Origin: Candidatus Izimoplasma sp. ZiA1
GTDB taxonomy: Bacteria; Bacillota_I; Bacilli_A; Izemoplasmatales; Izemoplasmataceae
Length of the DNA: 64,000 nucleotides
Direction of reading: 5' to 3'
NCBI GenBank assembly: GCA_002285055.1
Contig: NQYJ01000002.1
Coordinates: 186,001-250,000, forward strand
In this document: positions 25,962 through 33,918 of the stretch, one piece after another
Position numbering within the stretch: the stretch's first letter is position 1
Layout of the letters: every line of letters starts with the position of its first letter
The notes under the pieces: generated by a model
Seen by the model: the letters and a program-made list of their open reading frames with translations, nothing else
Database searches by the model: none
Told to the model about the DNA's origin: nothing
Position numbers and translations under genes: made by a program

Positions 25962-28205
25962 ATGCTTGAACTGAAAAAAATAACAAAAATATATACTATA
26001 GGTGATATAAATACATATGCTCTAAACGAAGTATCATTAAAATTTAGACCTGGTGAATTTGTTGCAATATTGGGACCTAGTGGTTGTGGGAAAACAACAT
26101 TATTAAATATTATTGGTGGTTTAGATCAGTATAATAGTGGAGATTTACTAATCAATAATACTTCAACAAAGGGTTATAAAGAAAAAGACTGGGATAGTTA
26201 CCGAAATAACAGTATAGGCTTTGTGTTTCAAAACTATAATTTAATAAACCACATTTCAATTTTAGAGAATGTTGAAATGGGTTTAACTCTTTCTGGTGTA
26301 AGTAAAGAAGAAAGAAAAATGATAGCTATTAAAACATTAAAACAAGTAGGGTTAGAAGATCAAATGTATAAAAAAAGCTCCCAACTAAGTGGTGGACAAA
26401 AACAAAGAGCAGCAATTGCAAGAGCTTTAGTTAATGATCCTGATGTTATCCTAGCTGATGAACCAACAGGAGCACTTGACTCAACAACAAGCGTTGAGGT
26501 TATGAACTTAATTAAAGAAATTTCTAAAGAAAAACTAGTGATTATGGTTACTCATAACCAAGAAATAGCTGATCAGTTTGCAAGTCGAGTGGTTAAACTA
26601 AAAGATGGATTTGTTATTGAGAGTAGCGATGAAAGTATCCAAATATTAAAAGATGAGGATTATCATCTAAAAAAAACATCTATGAGTTTTTTTACAGCAC
26701 TAAAATTATCATTCAATAACTTAAAAACCAAAAAGGGTAGAACATTAATAACAGCTTTTGCTGGAAGTATTGGTATTATCGGTGTTGCTTTAGTACTTGC
26801 AATATCAAATGGTTTTGGTAATGAGATAAATAAACTAGAATCTGAAACTTTGTCGACATTACCCATCACAATTACTGAAATCCCATTAACTTTTCAAGGA
26901 GGTCCACCGTTTTCAACAGAAGGACAAATAGATAATAATACTGAGACATTTGATCCAGTATATGAGTCTGAAAAGGTTGATCATTATAATGTTTTAACGG
27001 AGGAATACTTATCTTATTTAGAAGATATGCCTAGTGAATACATTTCATCTATACAGTATTACTATGGTGTCCAAATGTTGTTTCTTTATAAAAATGATGA
27101 CACTATAACTACATCAACTTCTGCAAATGTAACGTTTAGTGAGTTATCAAATAACAGTACTTATATTGATGGACAATATGATTTGGTAGCTGGTGAGCTC
27201 CCAACAAAAAATAATGAAGTGTTGATTATAACTACATTTAATAATGAAATTGATTCACATATCCTTGAGTTTCTTGGGTTTGATGTTGATACAGGTGTAG
27301 ATTTTGCAAATGTAATTGATAAAGAAATCAGAGTTGCTTTTTCAGATGACATTGAATACACAGTAGCTGGCACAGATGTAATAGCTAATGTTACTGATGA
27401 ATCATATCAAAACGGAATCATTTTAAGAGTATCTGGTGTGGTAAAGGCTAAAAAAGATGGATTAGAAGCAAACACATCTGGTATATATTATCATGATAAA
27501 CTTGAAAATTTATATATTGCATCAAATATCGATAGTGATACATGTGACACTATTAATAGTATTCCTTCAAGCTTACTAAGCCCAGATCAATTAACACAAT
27601 TAAACTTGCAAAAGCATGCTGCTGGATGTATTGATAATCCTTTAGCAATAAATATCTATCCTTCAAGTTTCGAGTTTAAAGACGAAGTGCTAGGATACTT
27701 AGATTCTTTTAATGTAGGCTTGCCTGAAGAAGACCAATTAATTTATACAGATTTAGCTTCAACTATCTCGGGAATTATGGGAAGTATTATAACTTCTATC
27801 TCAACTGTTCTTGTTGCATTTGCTGCTATAAGCTTGATTGTTTCTTCAATAATGATTGGAATAATTACATATGTAAGTGTTCTTGAACGAACTAAAGAGA
27901 TAGGGATATTAAGAAGTTTAGGCGCAAGAAAAAAAGATATTTCAAGAGTATTCAATGCTGAAAGTTTTATTGTAGGATTAGTAGCAGGAACATTAGGTGT
28001 CATGATAGCCTACATTTTATCATTCCCAATAAATATAATATTAGAAAGAGTATTAGACGGCGTGAAAAATGTTTCAGCCTTACGCGTTGATCATGCAATA
28101 TATTTGATTTTAATTAGTATAGCCTTAACTTCAATTGCTGGGTTAATACCCGCTAGGATTGCATCAAGAAAAGATCCGGTTGAAGCCTTAAGACATAATG
28201 AATAA
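25962..28205 (+). CDS. MacB-like fused ABC ATPase-FtsX permease
   Basis: A 747-residue single-chain ABC protein. Residues 1-220 form the ATPase (Walker A GPSGCGKTT, signature LSGGQ, Walker B VILADEPTGALDS, LolD/MacB type). A membrane helix at about 250-275 is followed by a large extracytoplasmic domain and three C-terminal helices with the FtsX motif ERTKEIGILRSLGARKKDISRVF. In monoderm bacteria such proteins drive export or extracellular mechanotransmission, often against peptide antibiotics; the partner here is unknown. No neighbouring two-component system is present. It is followed by a possible sRNA and a terminator. Confidence 0.88.
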   Translation: MLELKKITKIYTIGDINTYALNEVSLKFRPGEFVAILGPSGCGKTTLLNIIGGLDQYNSGDLLINNTSTKGYKEKDWDSYRNNSIGFVFQNYNLINHISILENVEMGLTLSGVSKEERKMIAIKTLKQVGLEDQMYKKSSQLSGGQKQRAAIARALVNDPDVILADEPTGALDSTTSVEVMNLIKEISKEKLVIMVTHNQEIADQFASRVVKLKDGFVIESSDESIQILKDEDYHLKKTSMSFFTALKLSFNNLKTKKGRTLITAFAGSIGIIGVALVLAISNGFGNEINKLESETLSTLPITITEIPLTFQGGPPFSTEGQIDNNTETFDPVYESEKVDHYNVLTEEYLSYLEDMPSEYISSIQYYYGVQMLFLYKNDDTITTSTSANVTFSELSNNSTYIDGQYDLVAGELPTKNNEVLIITTFNNEIDSHILEFLGFDVDTGVDFANVIDKEIRVAFSDDIEYTVAGTDVIANVTDESYQNGIILRVSGVVKAKKDGLEANTSGIYYHDKLENLYIASNIDSDTCDTINSIPSSLLSPDQLTQLNLQKHAAGCIDNPLAINIYPSSFEFKDEVLGYLDSFNVGLPEEDQLIYTDLASTISGIMGSIITSISTVLVAFAAISLIVSSIMIGIITYVSVLERTKEIGILRSLGARKKDISRVFNAESFIVGLVAGTLGVMIAYILSFPINIILERVLDGVKNVSALRVDHAIYLILISIALTSIAGLIPARIASRKDPVEALRHNE

Positions 28206-28255
28206 CTTTCACATTTTTTTCATAACTATTCCATTATATTGACATATATTTCTAT

Positions 28256-28349
28256 TATAATGAATGTATAAATAAAGTAATTTATTTCATTCATAACCCC
28301 CCCCTATAAATTGTATAAATAAAAAGTCCCTCCTCCAAGGGACTTTTTT
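28256..28349 (+). ncRNA. Candidate small RNA with C8 tract and anti-Shine-Dalgarno terminator loop
   Basis: A TATAAT box (28256-28261) is followed by about 80 bases ending in a strong intrinsic terminator. The inferred RNA begins near 28268 with a perfect hairpin AAATAAA-GTAA-TTTATTT (28270-28287). It then has eight consecutive C residues (28297-28304), unusual in this AT-rich DNA. It ends in the stem AAAAAGTCCC / GGGACTTTTT, whose loop is TCCTCCAA (28331-28338). CUCC-rich loops complementary to ribosome binding sites are typical of Firmicutes regulatory sRNAs. The region could instead be the 3' untranslated end of the MacB-like mRNA. A TTGACA at 28239 is too close to the -10 box to pair with it. 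Confidence 0.4.
28321..28349 (+). terminator. Strong Rho-independent terminator with C-rich loop
   Basis: Ten-base stem AAAAAGTCCC / GGGACTTTTT, loop TCCTCCAA, T6. It may end both the MacB-like transcript and the candidate sRNA. Confidence 0.9.
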
Positions 28350-28360
28350 CTGCAAATAAA

Positions 28361-28407
28361 TTGACATATGACAAGTTGTCACATATAATAGATATGACAA
28401 CTTGTCA
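28361..28407 (+). promoter_or_regulatory. Promoter with two TetR-type operators
   Basis: TTGACA (28361-28366), 17 bp, TATAAT (28384-28389) is a near-consensus promoter. A 13-bp palindrome TGACAAGTTGTCA fills the spacer (28369-28381), and its mirror TGACAACTTGTCA lies after the -10 box (28395-28407). Occupancy by the following TetR protein would block polymerase directly. Confidence 0.85.
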
Positions 28408-28423
28408 CAAAAGGAGAGATTAT

Positions 28424-29038
28424 ATGCCTAACGAGACGTTTTTTAACCTCAATATAGAGAAGCAAAACAAAATTATGGAAGCTGCTAATAATGAATTTAA
28501 AAGAGTAGCCCTTGATAAAGTTAGAATTTCTAACATTATTCAAGAAGCAGGAATACCACGTGGAAGTTTTTATCAATACTTTGAAGATTTAAATGATTTA
28601 TTTGTGTACTTTGTTAACAAGTTTCAAGATGAAAGGGAGCAAACTCTTATAGAAATAGCAAAAAATATCAAAGGAGATTTATTTGATTTTATCCTTGAAC
28701 AATTTGCTGTTGATTACAAGTCTTTTTATTTTAAAAAAAACCATAAGTTAATGATGAATATTTATAAAGGATTTAGCTTGATTCCTGATTTAGAGGAATA
28801 TTATATTAAAAGAAGGAAAAAATTTGTATTAAATGTTTTAAAAGAAGTTAATCTAAAAAATATAAAATACGATAATGAAGATGATCTAGTAAAAACTTTT
28901 GATTTAATTCAAAGTCTAAAAAAAAGAGTGTTCATGAACAGTACATGGAATAATTTGACTAAAGAAGAAGCACTTGAAGAATTTAAATGGTTTATTGATT
29001 TAATAAAAAACGGAATATTAAAGGAGCATAAAGTATGA
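28424..29038 (+). CDS. TetR family transcriptional regulator of the ABC exporter operon
   Basis: A 204-residue TetR protein with N-terminal helix-turn-helix IMEAANNEFKRVALDKVRISNIIQEAGIPRGSFYQYFEDLNDL. The C-terminal ligand domain is divergent. Start ATG 28424 follows AAAGGAG; an ORF extension to 28361 would start in the promoter. First gene of a three-gene operon: four-base ATGA overlap with the following ABC half-transporter. It is almost certainly autoregulatory through the paired palindromes, released by a transported compound. Confidence 0.92.
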   Translation: MPNETFFNLNIEKQNKIMEAANNEFKRVALDKVRISNIIQEAGIPRGSFYQYFEDLNDLFVYFVNKFQDEREQTLIEIAKNIKGDLFDFILEQFAVDYKSFYFKKNHKLMMNIYKGFSLIPDLEEYYIKRRKKFVLNVLKEVNLKNIKYDNEDDLVKTFDLIQSLKKRVFMNSTWNNLTKEEALEEFKWFIDLIKNGILKEHKV

Positions 29039-30804
29039 GTAGTTTAATGTATTTGATTAAATATGCAGTGAAATTTAAAAAACAAATGGTCTTATCAATG
29101 TTGATGATGTTAATACAAGTAACTGTAGGATTTGTTATTCCTTTAATTACAGCAAACATCATTGATGTTAATTTTAAGGAAGGAAATATAACTGGACTTA
29201 TTATTAATAGTTTATTGATGTTACTAGTTGCCTTAGTTGGTCTTGGAGCATCAATCATTAATAACTATAACTCTCAATATGTAGCGCAATATGCTAGTGC
29301 TGAGTTAAGAAGTGATTTATTTATAAAAATTCAATCATTATCATTTAAAAATGTTGATAAATTTAAAACATCAAGATTAATTACGTCATCAACAAATGAT
29401 GTACTTAGAATTCAACAGTTTTATCAAATGTTATTAAGAATAATTATTAGAGCCCCATTTATGGTTATTGTTGGACTTATACTTGCAATATCAAAAAGTA
29501 GGGAGTTATCAAGCTTGTATGTTATAACAATGCCATTATTACTAATTAGTATTGTTATTCTAATTATCATTGGAGTACCAAGATTTAAAAAAGTTCAAAA
29601 ATCACTAGATAATTTAAACAATGTTGTTTTAGAAAATGCAAAAGCGCCTAGAGTTATCAAAAGCTTTGTAAACCTAAAACATGAGAATAGTAAGTTTGAA
29701 GAAGTTAACCAGGATTATCGTAAAATAAATACAGCAGCTGAAAAAGTAATGGCTATGGCAGAACCTATAATACTATTTATTTTTAATGCAGGTATTGCTG
29801 GTATTTTATTCCTTGGAGCTTATTATATCGGACAAGGTCAGCTATTAGATCCAGCTGATGGTGCGCCTTTAACAGGTACATTACTAGCGTTTAATAGTTT
29901 CAGTATGCAAATATTGATGGGTGTTATGATGTTTGCAATGATGATGATTTTTATCTCAAGAGCAGAAGTAAGTGCCAAAAGAATTAAAGAAATCATGGAA
30001 GAGGAAGTTGATTTAACAAATGCATATGACGCAATTAAAGATATGGACTTTTCTGGTGGAATAGAATTTAAGAATGTAAGTTTTGGTTATGGTGATAACG
30101 GCAACAGAGTAATTAAGAATATTTCGTTTAAAGTTAAAAACGGTGAAAGAATTGGAATTATAGGTTCAACAGGTAGTGGTAAAACATCTCTTGTAAATTT
30201 GATTCCAAGACTATACGATGTTTGTGAGGGTGAAGTTTTAATAGATAATGTTAATGTAAAAAAAATCGATTTAAAACTTTTAAGAGATCAAATTGGTTTT
30301 GTAACCCAAAATCCAATAATATTTAGTGGATCTATTGCAACCAATATAGCTCAAGGTAAAACAACTGATTCACATATTGAATTTATTGAAGCTGCAAAAA
30401 AAGCAAATGCTGAGGATTTTATTAATGATTATGATGATAGTTACAATCACGAAACAATGCAAAAAGGTTCTAATTTAAGTGGTGGACAAAAACAACGTTT
30501 ATCCCTTGCAAGAGCGTTCATTAGAAAACCCAAAATATTAATACTGGATGACTCAACAAGCGCAGTAGACGCTAAAAGTGAAGCTGAAATTTTGAATACA
30601 ATTGATGAATACACTAAAAATATGACAACATTACTTATCAGTCAAAAAATATCTACAATAAAAGACCTAGATAAAATATTAGTTTTAAATAATCAAGGCG
30701 AAATAGATGGGTTTGATACTCATAATAATCTTCTGAAGACTTCAACAGTTTACAAGGAAATTGCCGAAAGTCAAATGGATGTTGGAGGTAATCATAATGA
30801 GTAA
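29035..30804 (+). CDS. ABC exporter half-transporter, degenerate Walker B subunit (TetR operon)
   Basis: A 589-residue permease-ATPase with six N-terminal membrane helices. The ATPase has Walker A GSTGSGKTS, canonical LSGGQ, and Walker B ILILDDSTSAVD with Asp for the catalytic Glu. The H-loop is also altered: ISQKIST where AHRLST is usual, so the switch His is Gln. It is therefore the non-hydrolysing partner of a heterodimer with the next protein. Overlaps TetR by four bases and its partner by eight. Substrate unknown, likely an antibiotic or lipophilic compound. Confidence 0.92.
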   Translation: MSSLMYLIKYAVKFKKQMVLSMLMMLIQVTVGFVIPLITANIIDVNFKEGNITGLIINSLLMLLVALVGLGASIINNYNSQYVAQYASAELRSDLFIKIQSLSFKNVDKFKTSRLITSSTNDVLRIQQFYQMLLRIIIRAPFMVIVGLILAISKSRELSSLYVITMPLLLISIVILIIIGVPRFKKVQKSLDNLNNVVLENAKAPRVIKSFVNLKHENSKFEEVNQDYRKINTAAEKVMAMAEPIILFIFNAGIAGILFLGAYYIGQGQLLDPADGAPLTGTLLAFNSFSMQILMGVMMFAMMMIFISRAEVSAKRIKEIMEEEVDLTNAYDAIKDMDFSGGIEFKNVSFGYGDNGNRVIKNISFKVKNGERIGIIGSTGSGKTSLVNLIPRLYDVCEGEVLIDNVNVKKIDLKLLRDQIGFVTQNPIIFSGSIATNIAQGKTTDSHIEFIEAAKKANAEDFINDYDDSYNHETMQKGSNLSGGQKQRLSLARAFIRKPKILILDDSTSAVDAKSEAEILNTIDEYTKNMTTLLISQKISTIKDLDKILVLNNQGEIDGFDTHNNLLKTSTVYKEIAESQMDVGGNHNE

Positions 30805-32674
30805 AAAAGAGATTAAGATTTTAAATAAATCAGACATTAAAAAACGAAATCAAAAAACCAAAGATTACTCAAAACAGCTTGCATCAGGAAGAGCACATGG
30901 CGGACCTAGAGGTGGCGGAGTTTACCTTGGTAAAAAGGCAACTAACCAAAGAGCAGTTATTAAAAGAGTACTGCATTATTTAGGAAGACATAAATGGGGA
31001 TTATATACAGTCGCTATCGCGATTACATTATCAACGCTTTCTTCATTACTAATTCCAGCTTTATTTGGTTATGCAATTGATAACTTTATTGAAACAAAAC
31101 AAATTGAAGGAGCTTATAAAATTGCATTAATAATTGTAGTTATTGCTGTAGTAACTAGTTTAATTAGATTTGTATCAAGATACACAATGACAGTGATTTC
31201 TCAAAAAGCTATTATGAGAATTAGAAAAGATGCTTTTGATAAGCTGCAAAATCTACCAGTTTCATATTATGATAAAAATCAATCTGGCGATATCGTTTCA
31301 AGATTATCAAATGACATTGAACTTATTAACTCGAGTTTGGCTTCAACAGTTATGGAGTTAATTAGATCAGTAATCACAGTTGTTGGAGCATTAATATTAA
31401 TGGTCTATACAAACTGGGCTCTATCAATAATAGCAGTGATGTTTATACCAATAATGGCAGTTATTACTCTTAAAATATCGAAAAAAGTTAGAAAAGGTTT
31501 TATGGCACAGCAAAAACATCTGGGGGATTTGAATTCAATTATTGAGGAACATATCTCAGGAATCCAAGTTGTTAAGTTGTATTCCCAAGAAGAAGAAGGA
31601 ATAAAAGAATTTAAAGAAAAAAATGATGAACTTAGAAATGCTGGTTTTAAAGCTCAAGTCTACGCTGGATTAATTATGCCTATCGTTACATTTATGAATA
31701 ACTTAATCTATTTATTGATTGTAGCAGTTGGAGGAATATTCCATTTTGTTTTCGTTGGCTTAGTTACAGTTGGAAACATAAGTGCCATAACTCAATATGC
31801 AAGGCTGTTTATTCAACCTATTAGTAGTTTGGCTCAGCTATTTAATACTCTTCAACAAGGTTTAGCTGGAGCTGAAAGAGTTTTTGAACTTATTGATGAA
31901 CCTGATGAATATCAAGATGACAAAGATTTAATAAAAGACAGTTTTATTGGGAATGTTGAGTTTAAAAATATCACATTTGGATATGAAGAGGATAAACCTG
32001 TTTTACATAATATCTCATTTAACGCTAAACAAGGTGAAGTAGTAGCTATCGTTGGACCAACAGGTAGTGGGAAAACAACAATAATTAACTTATTAAATAG
32101 ATTCTATGATCCACAAGATGGTTACATTAGTATTGATAATGTTCAGATCCAAGATTACAAAAAGAATGATTTAAGAAAAAAAATAGGAGTTGTACTTCAA
32201 GACACAAGTTTATTTTCAGGGTCTGTTTATGAAAACATTCACTATGGAGATTTAAATGCAAGTAAAGAAGAAGTAATTGAAGCCTCTAAAAAATCAAAAG
32301 CTTTTGACTTTATAAGCAAACTTCCAAATGGCTTTGAAGCAGAAGTGTTTGAAGGTGGACAAAACTTTTCTCAAGGTGAAAGACAGCTGATTTCAATAGC
32401 ACGAACAATTTTATCAAATCCTGATATCTTAATATTAGACGAAGCTACTTCAAACGTTGATACAAGAACTGAAAAACAAATTCAAGAAAGTATGCATCAA
32501 CTAATGAAAGGGAGAACAAGTTTTGTTATAGCACACAGATTACAAACTATCGTCAATGCTGATAACATTATTGTTATTGAGGATGGAAAACTTATTGAAA
32601 GTGGAAGTCACAAAGAATTAATAAACAACAAAAAATTCTACTATGATTTATATACAACACAGTTTAAAATATAA
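30797..32674 (+). CDS. ABC exporter half-transporter, catalytic subunit (TetR operon)
   Basis: A 625-residue partner starting at ATG 30797 after GGAGGT (the frame extends to 30761, without a ribosome site). A Lys/Arg- and Gly-rich cytosolic extension of about 55 residues (HGGPRGGGVYLGKKA) precedes six membrane helices. The ATPase has Walker A GPTGSGKTT, degenerate signature FSQGE and canonical Walker B ILILDEATSNVD with AHRLQT H-loop, so the productive ATP site uses the other subunit's LSGGQ. Last gene of the operon. Confidence 0.92.
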   Translation: MSKKEIKILNKSDIKKRNQKTKDYSKQLASGRAHGGPRGGGVYLGKKATNQRAVIKRVLHYLGRHKWGLYTVAIAITLSTLSSLLIPALFGYAIDNFIETKQIEGAYKIALIIVVIAVVTSLIRFVSRYTMTVISQKAIMRIRKDAFDKLQNLPVSYYDKNQSGDIVSRLSNDIELINSSLASTVMELIRSVITVVGALILMVYTNWALSIIAVMFIPIMAVITLKISKKVRKGFMAQQKHLGDLNSIIEEHISGIQVVKLYSQEEEGIKEFKEKNDELRNAGFKAQVYAGLIMPIVTFMNNLIYLLIVAVGGIFHFVFVGLVTVGNISAITQYARLFIQPISSLAQLFNTLQQGLAGAERVFELIDEPDEYQDDKDLIKDSFIGNVEFKNITFGYEEDKPVLHNISFNAKQGEVVAIVGPTGSGKTTIINLLNRFYDPQDGYISIDNVQIQDYKKNDLRKKIGVVLQDTSLFSGSVYENIHYGDLNASKEEVIEASKKSKAFDFISKLPNGFEAEVFEGGQNFSQGERQLISIARTILSNPDILILDEATSNVDTRTEKQIQESMHQLMKGRTSFVIAHRLQTIVNADNIIVIEDGKLIESGSHKELINNKKFYYDLYTTQFKI

Positions 32675-32680
32675 CAAATA

Positions 32681-32706
32681 AAAAAGGCATATATTGCCTT
32701 TTTTTT
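32681..32706 (+). terminator. Rho-independent terminator of the TetR-ABC operon
   Basis: AAAAAGGCA / TGCCTTTTT stem, TATAT loop, T-run. Confidence 0.88.
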
Positions 32707-32756
32707 CTTTATATATATCTACAAATAGTATATAATATTTATTGGAGAGTGATGAT

Positions 32757-33626
32757 ATGAGAAGAAGGTTTGGCGATAGAAAAGATGGTAAAAGAATAAG
32801 AAAAGGTGACCCTTTTTTTAAGATAATACCTTATATAATGAAAGATAGAAATGATGCTCAAGTTTTCTTTGATGATCGCATCTATCTAGAAAACTCAGAA
32901 AAAATGTCAAGAGAACTAAGAAAGCAAGGCTATAAAGTTGGGTTTTTACACTTTGTTTTAGCTGCTATGGTTAGGACTATGTCTCAAAAACCGAAAATTA
33001 ATAGATTTGTGGCAGGAAGAAAGTTATATGCAAGAAATGATATATCTTTTTCAATTGCTATTAAAAAAGATATGAATGAGGAAACTCCAGAAACAACTAT
33101 AAAAATATCTTTTGATGGAACTGAAACAATTTATGAAGTTATGGAAAGACTAAACGATGAAATCAATAAAAATAAAAATTTAGATACTGAAAATGATACA
33201 GATAAAGCAGCTAAAATAATTACATATGCTCCTGGGTTTCTAATACGTTTTGTGATGTGGATGTTTAATGCTTTGGATAATAAGGGGTGGTTACCTAAAT
33301 TTTTAACTGATTTAAGCCCTTTTCACTCAAGTGTATTTGTAACAGATTTAGGTTCTTTAGGAATAAAATCTGTGTATCATCATATATATAATTTTGGAAC
33401 AAACACAATATTTATTGGGTTTGGAATCAAAGATAAAGAGCAAAAATTTGATCGTCATGGGAATTTCAAAAATAAAAAAGTGATGGATTTAAAAGTCGTT
33501 GTTGATGAACGAGTTGTTGATGGTTATTACTTTGCCCAAGCGATTAAACTCTTTAAAAAAACTATAGAAAATCCTGAAGTTTTACTAACTCCACCAGATG
33601 AAGTAATTATAGATAACGATATTTAA
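32757..33626 (+). CDS. E2-like (CAT-fold) acyltransferase domain protein lacking the catalytic His
   Basis: A 289-residue protein resembling the catalytic domain of 2-oxo-acid dehydrogenase E2/chloramphenicol acetyltransferase, without lipoyl or E1/E3-binding domains. The fold is recognisable from KVGFLHFVLAAMVRTMSQKPKINRFVAGRKLYARNDISFSIAIKKD and HSSVFVTDLGSLG. The active-site motif DHRxxDG reads D250-E251-R-V-V-D-G, so the catalytic His is Glu; the supporting Asp255 is kept. Normal acyl transfer is therefore unlikely. Starts at ATG 32757 after GGAGAGTG; a TATAAT box is at 32731-32736. A stand-alone gene. Confidence 0.72.
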   Translation: MRRRFGDRKDGKRIRKGDPFFKIIPYIMKDRNDAQVFFDDRIYLENSEKMSRELRKQGYKVGFLHFVLAAMVRTMSQKPKINRFVAGRKLYARNDISFSIAIKKDMNEETPETTIKISFDGTETIYEVMERLNDEINKNKNLDTENDTDKAAKIITYAPGFLIRFVMWMFNALDNKGWLPKFLTDLSPFHSSVFVTDLGSLGIKSVYHHIYNFGTNTIFIGFGIKDKEQKFDRHGNFKNKKVMDLKVVVDERVVDGYYFAQAIKLFKKTIENPEVLLTPPDEVIIDNDI

Positions 33627-33658
33627 TTGTAAAAATAGATTTTTTTTATAAATAAGGG

Positions 33659-33687
33659 TTTACATCATTATTTATTTATGCTAAACT
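33659..33687 (+). promoter_or_regulatory. Probable promoter of the ABC-F leader region
   Basis: TTTACA (33659-33664), 17 bp, TAAACT (33682-33687). Transcription from about 33694 would give a 5' leader of roughly 225 bases ahead of the ABC-F start. Confidence 0.5.
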
Positions 33688-33740
33688 TTTATAGTCGAAC
33701 AAAAAAAATCGAAATTTTAAGAAAGAAAGAGGTGATGGCA

Positions 33741-33830
33741 ATGACAACTTATAACCGTATTCAAGCAGTATCTGCAGATTTAGGCGTTTTTTTTGTTATG
33801 CAAAAACCATCACTATTGAGTAATTCATAG
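33741..33830 (+). CDS. 29-residue leader peptide upstream of the ABC-F gene
   Basis: A short frame from ATG 33741 to TAG 33828-33830, preceded at ideal distance by AAGAGGTG (33727-33734). The peptide starts MTTYNRIQAVSADLG and continues FFVMQKPSLLSNS after one Val. It resembles no known protein. Its position before an intrinsic-terminator hairpin and an ABC-F gene is that of a regulatory leader peptide whose translation senses ribosome stalling. The segment CCATCAC in its 3' part (33807-33813) is the exact complement of GTGATGG at its own ribosome site (33732-33738). Confidence 0.6.
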   Translation: MTTYNRIQAVSADLGVFFVMQKPSLLSNS

Positions 33831-33865
33831 TAATATATTTATATGCAACAAATATAATTATATAC

Positions 33866-33900
33866 ATGTCTTTCATCAATTTGATGGAGGACATTTTTTT
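33866..33900 (+). terminator. Attenuator: intrinsic terminator directly before the ABC-F start
   Basis: ATGTCTTTCATC (33866-33877) and GATGGAGGACAT (33883-33894) form a 12-bp stem with two G-U pairs and an AATTT loop, followed by seven T residues. It lies inside the leader of the ABC-F mRNA, not after a gene. A competing pairing is possible: TGATG...GACA around the leader-peptide start (33733-33746) against TGTC...CATCA of the 5' arm, which would open the terminator. Confidence 0.7.
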
Positions 33901-33918
33901 ATGAAAATAGGTGAGAAT

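Noticed and set aside
28239..28261. TTGACA and TATAAT as a promoter for the candidate sRNA
   Set aside because: The 11-bp spacing is too short for a normal sigma-A promoter, so only the -10 box is used as evidence.
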